Assembly: GCA_022563885.1 (NCBI GenBank)
Contig: JADFMM010000023.1
Location: forward strand, 1-39,001
Direction: 5' to 3'
Origin: Planctomycetota bacterium
Lineage (GTDB): Bacteria; Planctomycetota; Phycisphaerae; Sedimentisphaerales; Anaerobacaceae
DNA: 39,001 bases
Positions 33,997-39,001 of this stretch are shown here, in pieces; the first letter of the stretch is position 1, and each line of letters opens with the position of its first letter. Position numbers and translations under genes: made by a program. The notes beneath the pieces are model-generated. The model did no database searches, was not told the DNA's origin, and worked only from the letters and a program-made list of their open reading frames with translations.

Positions 33997-36432
33997 TTAT
34001 AACTCCGTTCGTCGAAGTCTGAGGGAATTGGTAATCACGGAAACGGAGCTGAAGCTCATTGCTGCCGCCGCTATCATGGGTGAGAGCAGCAGGCCAAAAA
34101 ACGGATACAGCACACCCGCCGCGACCGGAACACCGGCGGTGTTATAAAAGAAGGCAAAGAACAAGTTCTGCCTGATGTTACGCATGGTCGCTCGGCTTAA
34201 TCGTCTGGCCCGGACAATACCCCGTAAATCACCTTTGACTAAAGTGATTCCAGCACTTTCCATTGCCACATCCGTGCCGGTGCCCATGGCAATGCCGACT
34301 TGCGCCTGTGCCAGTGCCGGAGCATCGTTGATGCCATCACCCGCCATGGCGACAATGCGCCCTTCTGCTTGGAGCTGCTTGATGACTTCGGCTTTTTGTT
34401 CAGGCAATACTTCGGCTTGGACTTGATCGATCTGCAGTTTGCTGGCAACAACCTCTGCGGTGGCCCGGCTATCGCCGGTGAGCATGACTATCTCGATGCC
34501 TTCGGCACGCAAATCGCGGATGGCTGCCGGTGTCGATTCTTTGATGGGGTCCGCGACACCCATCAAACCCGCGGCTTTGCCATTGATAGCAATCAACATG
34601 ACCGTTTTGCCGTCGGCGCGTTGTTGGTTCGCCTGTAACGCCAAGTCCCCTGCATCGACGCCCAGGCTTTCCAGAAGTTTGGTATTACCAACCGCCACCG
34701 CATGTCCATCCACTTCACCCGTGACACCCTTGCCGGTAACGGACTGGAAGTTACGGGTCTTAACCAACTCAATCCCTCTCTCTGCCGCTCCCATGACAAT
34801 CGCTGCCGCCAACGGATGTTCGCTGGCCCGCTCGAGGCTGGCGGCTAACCGTAGCACTTCATCTTCGACAAACCCTTCTTCTACTACCTGCACGGCGACC
34901 AGTTTCGGTTTTCCTTCAGTCAGTGTACCGGTCTTATCCACTACCAAGACCTCGACCTTCTCCATGATCTCAAGCGCTTCGGCATTCTTTATTAATACTC
35001 CGGCCATAGCGCCACGGCCCATTCCCACCATGATAGAAATAGGGGTCGCGAGCCCCAATGCACAGGGACAGGCGATGATCAATACCGCAACGGCACTCAC
35101 AAGCGCATGCGCCAGGCGTGGCTCTGGTCCCACCCTCCACCAGACAACAAATGCGATCACGGCAACACCCACCACGGCAGGCACAAAATAGCCTGCCACC
35201 CTATCGGCCAGTTTTTGAATAGGGGCTCGTGATCGTTGCGCCTCAGCCACCATTTTGATGATCTGTGCGAGCAAAGTATCTGAGCCAACGTTTTCTGCCC
35301 TCATTAATACGCTTCCTGTCCCATTCACCGTCGCACCGATCAGCTTGTCACCGGACAACCTCGCCACCGGCGTGGGCTCACCCGTGACCATGGATTCGTC
35401 CACGTTGCTCTCACCTTCGATGACCGTGCCATCTACAGGCACTTTCTCGCCGGGTCGAACACGCAAGGTATCGCCGGGCTGTACCTGCTCCAGGGGTATG
35501 TCTTCTTCCGTTCCATTGCTTCGCACGATACGCGCCGTATTGGGGGCGAGTCCGAGTAACATCGCAAGGGCCGCATGGGTTCGTGAGCGGGCGCGTAATT
35601 CAAGGACTTGCCCCAGAAGCACCAGCGTCGTGATGACGGCGGCTGCTTCAAAGTAGACACCTACCACACCTTCCGTCTGCATGACGGGTGGGAAAACCTG
35701 AGGGATCAATAAGGCCACGACGCTATAGAGCCAAGCCACTGAGACACCCAATGCAATTAAGGTGAACATGTTGAGATTCCAAGTCCGGATGGATTGCCAG
35801 CCTCGAACAAAAAATGGCCATCCCCCCCACAACACAACCGGTGTTGCCAACGCAAACTCAATCCATTGAACCGTCTGCATGGAAAGTCCATCCGGTAATC
35901 CTGCAGGAAGCAAATCAGCCATCATCGCCAGAATAAACACCGGCAAAGCAAGCGCGGTGCAGACCCAAAAACGATGGCTCATGTCGATGAGTTCTTCGTT
36001 TTTTTCTTCAACGGTAACCGTAACGGATTCGAGTGCCATACCACACTTGAGGCAATTGCCAGCATGATCCTGTACGACCTCATGATGCATGGGACAGGTG
36101 TACCCGGTTTTAGTCGCAGGTAAAAGTACGCCCATTGGCTCCAACGCCATGCCACACTTGGGGCAACTACCGGGTCCCTGCTGTTGAATTTCGGAGTGCA
36201 TAGGGCAGGTGTATGTGCTCGACTCGTCACCTGTTTCCTGAGGTGGGCTCTCCCTGTCCAGATATCGTTCTGGCTGCTCCCTGAACTTTTTCAGGCAATG
36301 TTCGCTGCAGAAATAAAAATATCCGTCCGCATCATGGAAAGCGTATTTGGAATCACTCGACACCACCATGTTGCAGACCGGATCTTTTCGCTGCCCTTTT
36401 CCTTCATTGGGTTCTGCACTCATGTCTGCCAT
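33997..36432 (-). CDS. copA: Copper/silver-type P1B ATPase with YHS and two HMBD domains
   Basis: The 811-residue inner-membrane pump begins with a YHS domain (about 16-58, DPVCNMVV...[11 protein letters not shown]) and two heavy-metal-binding motifs, YTCPMHSE...[11 protein letters not shown] (74-100) and YTCPMHHE...[11 protein letters not shown] (111-137). It lacks the usual CxxC ferredoxin-like domain. Transmembrane helices, VTGEP (349-353), the metal site CPC at 455-457 and the phosphorylated Asp499 in [10 protein letters not shown] follow, then [10 protein letters not shown]. The pattern fits Cu(I) or Ag(I) export (CopA/SilP type). AGGGA lies nine bases before the ATG. The first nine residues (MADMSAEPN) and the leader DNA are shared with the broken CPBP gene at 38242. 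A perfect hairpin at 36476-36494 lies upstream. Confidence 0.94.
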   Translation of the reverse strand: MADMSAEPNEGKGQRKDPVCNMVVSSDSKYAFHDADGYFYFCSEHCLKKFREQPERYLDRESPPQETGDESSTYTCPMHSEIQQQGPGSCPKCGMALEPMGVLLPATKTGYTCPMHHEVVQDHAGNCLKCGMALESVTVTVEEKNEELIDMSHRFWVCTALALPVFILAMMADLLPAGLPDGLSMQTVQWIEFALATPVVLWGGWPFFVRGWQSIRTWNLNMFTLIALGVSVAWLYSVVALLIPQVFPPVMQTEGVVGVYFEAAAVITTLVLLGQVLELRARSRTHAALAMLLGLAPNTARIVRSNGTEEDIPLEQVQPGDTLRVRPGEKVPVDGTVIEGESNVDESMVTGEPTPVARLSGDKLIGATVNGTGSVLMRAENVGSDTLLAQIIKMVAEAQRSRAPIQKLADRVAGYFVPAVVGVAVIAFVVWWRVGPEPRLAHALVSAVAVLIIACPCALGLATPISIMVGMGRGAMAGVLIKNAEALEIMEKVEVLVVDKTGTLTEGKPKLVAVQVVEEGFVEDEVLRLAASLERASEHPLAAAIVMGAAERGIELVKTRNFQSVTGKGVTGEVDGHAVAVGNTKLLESLGVDAGDLALQANQQRADGKTVMLIAINGKAAGLMGVADPIKESTPAAIRDLRAEGIEIVMLTGDSRATAEVVASKLQIDQVQAEVLPEQKAEVIKQLQAEGRIVAMAGDGINDAPALAQAQVGIAMGTGTDVAMESAGITLVKGDLRGIVRARRLSRATMRNIRQNLFFAFFYNTAGVPVAAGVLYPFFGLLLSPMIAAAAMSFSSVSVITNSLRLRRTEL

Positions 36433-36458
36433 TGGTATTCGTCCCTTTCTAGCGAACG
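36410..36458 (-). repeat. 49-bp leader repeat, copy at copA start
   Basis: GGTTCTGCACTCATGTCTGCC and the bases up to TAGCGAACG are repeated at 38220-38268 with about five differences. The repeat covers the ribosome site, start codon and first eight or nine codons (MADMSAEPN) of copA. Flanking sequence on both sides is unrelated between the copies. Confidence 0.8.
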
Positions 36459-36475
36459 ATGAGACCAGGAGATCG

Positions 36476-36494
36476 TCAATCGCGCAGCGATTGA
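36476..36494. promoter_or_regulatory. Perfect inverted repeat upstream of copA
   Basis: TCAATCGC-GCA-GCGATTGA has an 8-bp perfect stem and a 3-base centre. It lies 44-62 bases upstream of the copA start codon and 54 bases after the stop of the preceding gene. With no T-run it is a poor terminator. An operator for a copper-responsive regulator is possible but unproven. Confidence 0.35.
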
Positions 36495-36547
36495 GGAGTA
36501 CCCTGGATTGAATTGTGATAACTTGGTCGAGAAAGGGCTCTCGGCTA

Positions 36548-37369
36548 TCAGTAGTCCTGTCTATTGAATACCCTACTTGATTTCCGCAATGCCTGCTCCA
36601 CCTTCTTCAAGACTTTGTACATGTTATCCACGTCGGTCGAGTCCAATACCGCGAGCTGAGCAAATTCTATACTGGCCTTCACCAACCGGAATGCAGGACT
36701 ATAAATAGCTGGTTCTTTGGAAGTGGCACGTAATTTGTTCGCTCTATCAGCGAGTTTGTTTAATTCAGGCTTCCAGTTTTTCATGGGCTTGGTTGGTTGT
36801 GTTCTTTGACGGCCCGGTTGAACTGGTTCTAGGCTTTCGATGATACATTGATTCTGTTTGGCCCTCAGATAGGTTTCTTTTAACCTTTGCCTGATGCCGC
36901 CGCCAAAAGTGACATTATATGTTTGAAAAAGGCCATCGTACACAATTGTCCCTTTAAAAGGCAATAGAACAGTCTGTATGTATAGAGGGAGATGGGAACG
37001 ATGGATCAGCTCCTCGAATCCTTGATAAAGCCCTAGTACGGCATATACATTATCGCTTTTTATTAAAACTGCGTATCGCTTCAAGAATCGTTCGACATGA
37101 AAGTCTCCTTTAATATAGTTTTTCCAGTTAGACACAATTGCGAGGCTATCCTTTGAAAAGCTCTGAGGATTCTCTTGAACAAAGGCATCAATCAGTGTTT
37201 TATCTCCGTAAAGGGCCATCCGAACTTTATGTTTTTCTTCAGCAGAACGACTTGCGTAGTTTTCGAGACTGTCTACGTCGGCAAGAATATGGAGTCTTTG
37301 ATTTACAAAATATTGCAGTGCCCACATCAACTCCAAAAACAGTTCCGCATCTTGTTCAGATAGTTTCAT
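36548..37369 (-). CDS. Hypothetical soluble protein, 273 residues
   Basis: I do not recognise a family. The start ATG has AGGAG ten bases upstream. The protein is predicted soluble and mostly helical, with no signal peptide or membrane segment. The N-terminal part is acidic ([36 protein letters not shown]). A [22 protein letters not shown] stretch follows, then a basic, Pro/Gln-rich linker (about 185-200, [15 protein letters not shown]), and a helical C-terminus ([20 protein letters not shown]). Codon use is more AT-rich than in copA. It is 115 bases upstream of copA on the same strand. It could be an accessory gene carried with copA; function unknown. Confidence 0.7.
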   Translation of the reverse strand: MKLSEQDAELFLELMWALQYFVNQRLHILADVDSLENYASRSAEEKHKVRMALYGDKTLIDAFVQENPQSFSKDSLAIVSNWKNYIKGDFHVERFLKRYAVLIKSDNVYAVLGLYQGFEELIHRSHLPLYIQTVLLPFKGTIVYDGLFQTYNVTFGGGIRQRLKETYLRAKQNQCIIESLEPVQPGRQRTQPTKPMKNWKPELNKLADRANKLRATSKEPAIYSPAFRLVKASIEFAQLAVLDSTDVDNMYKVLKKVEQALRKSSRVFNRQDY

Positions 37370-37564
37370 AACAGGCCTGCTCCTGATATTGGGATAGTAA
37401 CCGGGTAGGCCATAGGGCCTTTCGGCCCCAGCCCCCCATTAAGAACCGAGTCCGGAGAACGCGTCATACTCTGGAAAGACCACCCCATTCGGTACAGGGT
37501 TCTGCCACAAGTGGAGTACGTCAAAGCCTCCACATCGTCACCAGGTCTAAAGGACACCTGGCAG
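37370..37564 (-). ncRNA. Hairpin-rich block resembling a group II intron 3' end
   Basis: Read on minus, three perfect short hairpins occur in a row: CCAGGT/ACCTGG (arms 37556-37561 and 37541-37546), GTGGAG/CTCCAC (37528-37533 and 37511-37516), and GGGCC-GAAA-GGCCC (37415-37428) with a GNRA tetraloop. The last sits in CGGTTCTTAATGGGGGG...GGCCTACCCGGTTAC. It can pair as a longer stem with a bulged A about eight bases before a terminal AC, like domain VI of group II introns. A proper domain V is not evident upstream, and no reverse transcriptase is present. It may instead be a structured 5' leader of the downstream hypothetical gene. Confidence 0.3.
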
Positions 37565-38242
37565 TTATACGGCGTTCTTTCCGACAGCATCAGCTCTGTC
37601 CCATTCATCGCTGACCGCCGACAGCACCAGCCCCGGCTGGACTACTGCATCAATCAAGAAATGAGCCGCTATGCAGGGGGCTAAGCTGCGATCACCAACA
37701 GCATAGACCACGGCTAGTGCCGCGCCGATAATGCCGGTGGCAACCGCCGTTGTTAAAGCAACGTGGACACTCCCCTTGATCAAGCCCCAGAGGGCATGGG
37801 CGACGCCAAAGACCAACGCGGAGGCTATGATCTGAAGAGGCACGATGTCGCCAGCCTGCATAACGCCGTCCATGACGATGCGCCGGAAAAACGCTTCCTC
37901 AACAACGGCCGCACCAACAGCAGCCCACAGTGAGAGCCCCTTCAGGAACGAGATTTCCCGTCAGGTCTGCCCCATCCGTGGGAAATTCTTCATCGTGAAA
38001 GCGATACAGCCTGTCGCAACGAGGAAGGCCAAAAGCCAAGCGGCGGGTGTACCAGTAATGCCCGATTCGAAGCCGAGTGGGTAGAGGAAAGAGTCTCCGC
38101 GGAGGTAGTCAATCATTGGAACGCTCAAGGCGGCACCAGCGACACCAAAAAGGATAGTGGTGGTTATTCGTGGATCTCGTCGTTCATTTTTGGCCTTGCA
38201 TCCTATGTTTTCTGCATTTGGTTCTGCACTCATGTCTGCCAT
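37565..38242 (-). pseudogene. CPBP (CAAX protease/Abi) membrane protease interrupted by in-frame TGA
   Basis: From ATG 38242 the frame encodes MADMSAEPN, a hydrophilic start, then membrane helices (ITTTILFGVAGAALSVPMIDYL; TPAAWLLAFLVATGCIAFTM). It then stops at TGA 37963-37961 after RMGQT. The same frame, without any shift, continues REISFLKGLSLWAAVGAAVVEEAFFRRIVMDG, which contains the CPBP glutamate motif EExxFRR. It goes on through FGVAHALWG and AAHFLIDAVVQPG, the two His motifs, to the stop at 37565. So all four metalloprotease signatures sit downstream of one nonsense codon. The N-terminal nine residues match CopA. CPBP proteins cleave membrane substrates, often in bacteriocin immunity or prenyl-protein processing. 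A re-start at ATG 37873 would lack the EExxFRR motif. Confidence 0.75.
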
Positions 38243-38268
38243 TTGTACTCGCCCCTTGGTAGCGAACG
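38220..38268 (-). repeat. 49-bp leader repeat, copy at CPBP gene start
   Basis: This is the second copy of the leader repeat at 36410-36458. It contains the CPBP start codon (38240-38242) and an AAGGGG ribosome site. It ends in AGCGAACG, which also forms the outer arm of the hairpin at 38261-38344. Confidence 0.8.
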
Positions 38269-38344
38269 CAAAGGTAATCGACGGGAGCCAAGCGCCGATG
38301 ACGTTCGTATTTCACTTCGAGCGAAACGGCTGGCTCCCGTTCGC
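38261..38344. repeat. Bulged long hairpin upstream of the CPBP gene
   Basis: The right arm TGGCTCCCGTTCGCT (38330-38344) is complementary to AGCGAACG (38261-38268) plus CGGGAGCCA (about 38281-38289), with about 12 unpaired bases between the two left segments. The result is a bulged stem around a 40-base loop. It resembles a recombination-site fold in shape only; the GTTRRRY core of integron attC sites is missing. It may be a leader structure. Confidence 0.4.
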
Positions 38345-38404
38345 TGGACCGACGTTGTTGGCCTTCTCAGTTTCCGCGCCAGTATCTCGGCTAACAAACC
38401 TGTT

Positions 38405-38872
38405 CTATACAAAAAAAGTCTTTACCATGGGTAACAGCAGGAACGTTACAACCGAATGTCCGGCATAAACTAAAAACATGGCAATGAGGGCATGGATCGC
38501 ATTATCGCTAAAGAAATAACCCATCAAGCCCAGAAAAATAGCGATATTGAGGTAGGACGCAATCCCGCCAATTAGGAACCCTAGGGTGTCGCCCACTGCC
38601 CCGGCGACCAAGGCAACCCCGACTAATTGCAGCACTTTTACAAAAAACGGGTCAAAGGAATAGCCGAACCAACTGCATAATCCCAATCCCAACATCATCA
38701 CCACGGTATACAGGATTGTCTTGCCAACAACAATGATCAGCATCCCTTGGAACGGATTGTCGTAGGCCGTGTTACTGAGAAACATAACATCAATCATCAT
38801 GATCACAATCGCCAGGCCAATGCAGGCCAGCGGGATATAAATATCTTTGATCTTGGGCGTGTTCTCATTCAT
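38405..38872 (-). CDS. Small integral membrane protein, unknown function
   Basis: I start at ATG 38872 (MNENTPKIKDIYIPL), preceded by AGGAG about 13 bases away; the frame is open 23 codons further but that part is Pro/Arg-rich and unlikely. The 155-residue protein has about four transmembrane helices: IPLACIGLAIVIMMIDVMFL, MLIIVVGKTILYTVVMMLGLGL, VLQLVGVALVAGAVGDTLGFLIGGI, and AIFLGLMGYFFSDNAIHALIAMFLVYAGHSVVTFLLLPMV. No known motif is recognised. It lies about 160 bases upstream of the broken CPBP gene on the same strand, with a hairpin between. Function unknown. Confidence 0.65.
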   Translation of the reverse strand: MNENTPKIKDIYIPLACIGLAIVIMMIDVMFLSNTAYDNPFQGMLIIVVGKTILYTVVMMLGLGLCSWFGYSFDPFFVKVLQLVGVALVAGAVGDTLGFLIGGIASYLNIAIFLGLMGYFFSDNAIHALIAMFLVYAGHSVVTFLLLPMVKTFFV

Positions 38873-39001
38873 TTCAATTCTGTTTCTCCTCTGGGGACCC
38901 ATTAGCCCTCCAGCACGAAGCGGGGGGGGGCCGCAAGGCACGATCGGTCCCGCACAAACGACCGGTGTATTTATGTCATATGTCAGTTAAATTTCAGTCT
39001 C
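38873..39001. other. Right edge of window, upstream of the small membrane protein gene
   Basis: These 129 bases contain the AGGAG ribosome site (on minus), a run of nine G at 38923-38931, and an AT-rich edge. No gene is supported within the window. Confidence 0.4.

Noticed and set aside
37369-37608. 80-codon minus-strand open frame
   Set aside because: It covers the hairpin-rich block and overlaps the CPBP 3' end; RNA structure explains the sequence better than coding.
37870-37965. Frameshift splitting the CPBP gene
   Set aside because: The two halves are in the same reading frame (90 bases from the stop to the downstream ATG); the break is a single TGA, not a shift.
38261-38404. Integron attC site between cassette-like small genes
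   Set aside because: The fold is attC-like in outline, but the conserved GTTRRRY/RYYYAAC ends do not pair correctly, spacing of arms is uneven, and no integrase is seen.

Overview
This is bacterial chromosomal DNA, 39 kb, with nearly all genes on the minus strand. No tRNA, rRNA, CRISPR array, integrase or complete transposase was seen. The left third looks like the core genome of a bacterium that runs a ferredoxin-linked TCA segment. A reductive TCA autotroph such as a Nitrospirota member is my best guess, inferred from gene content only. The middle third carries gene types typical of Planctomycetes/Verrucomicrobia: secreted FG-GAP, DUF5060, PQQ-propeller, sialidase and kelch-symporter proteins. 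The right end carries copper efflux and small membrane genes. The window therefore reads as a mosaic, either a genome rich in transferred genes or, less likely, a chimeric assembly.

Layout. At 0.25-1.3 kb there is a DUF3500 protein, flanked by inverted copies of a short GATCAGTAATCAGT-type repeat. At 1.6-10.7 kb (minus) lies a long metabolic run: trpD-like, mtaB, sucC, sucD, a CBS-pair protein, korA, and korB with a fused CBS pair. At 11.1-14.7 kb (plus) are a decayed FeoB G-domain, a four-CBS/PAS sensor histidine kinase and a DUF2237 protein. At 14.7-19.3 kb (minus) are three secreted proteins: a DUF5060 putative glycosidase, an FG-GAP protein and a sialate-O-acetylesterase-like SGNH protein. 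At 19.7-22.5 kb is a malonate operon (madL-madM-matB), followed at 22.6-23.5 kb by a secreted epoxide-hydrolase-like enzyme. At 23.7-28.7 kb is a sialic-acid operon: sialidase, a kelch-symporter fusion and an AGE epimerase. At 29.1-33.7 kb are cysteine synthase, a PQQ-propeller protein and a large unrecognised secreted protein. At 34.0-38.9 kb are a YHS/HMBD copper ATPase, an unknown gene, a CPBP protease broken by an in-frame TGA, and a small membrane protein.

How the genes fit together. SucCD and KorAB interconvert succinate, succinyl-CoA and 2-oxoglutarate. The CBS domains in and beside KorAB suggest control of this step by adenine nucleotides. MadLM import malonate and MatB activates it. 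Sialidase releases sialic acid, the kelch part may mutarotate it, the symporter imports it, and the epimerase would act on the released N-acylmannosamine.

The most interesting unannotated structure is two families of short inverted-repeat (MITE-like) elements. Family A has three copies, all in one orientation, each abutting the 3' end of a minus-strand gene. In two cases it supplies the last codons and the stop codon of unrelated proteins (MtaB and the SGNH protein). Family B has two copies that share an internal core but have different terminal repeats. Other unusual points are the CBS-fused oxidoreductase, a 49-bp leader repeat giving two unrelated genes the same first nine residues, and a hairpin-rich block resembling the 3' end of a group II intron.
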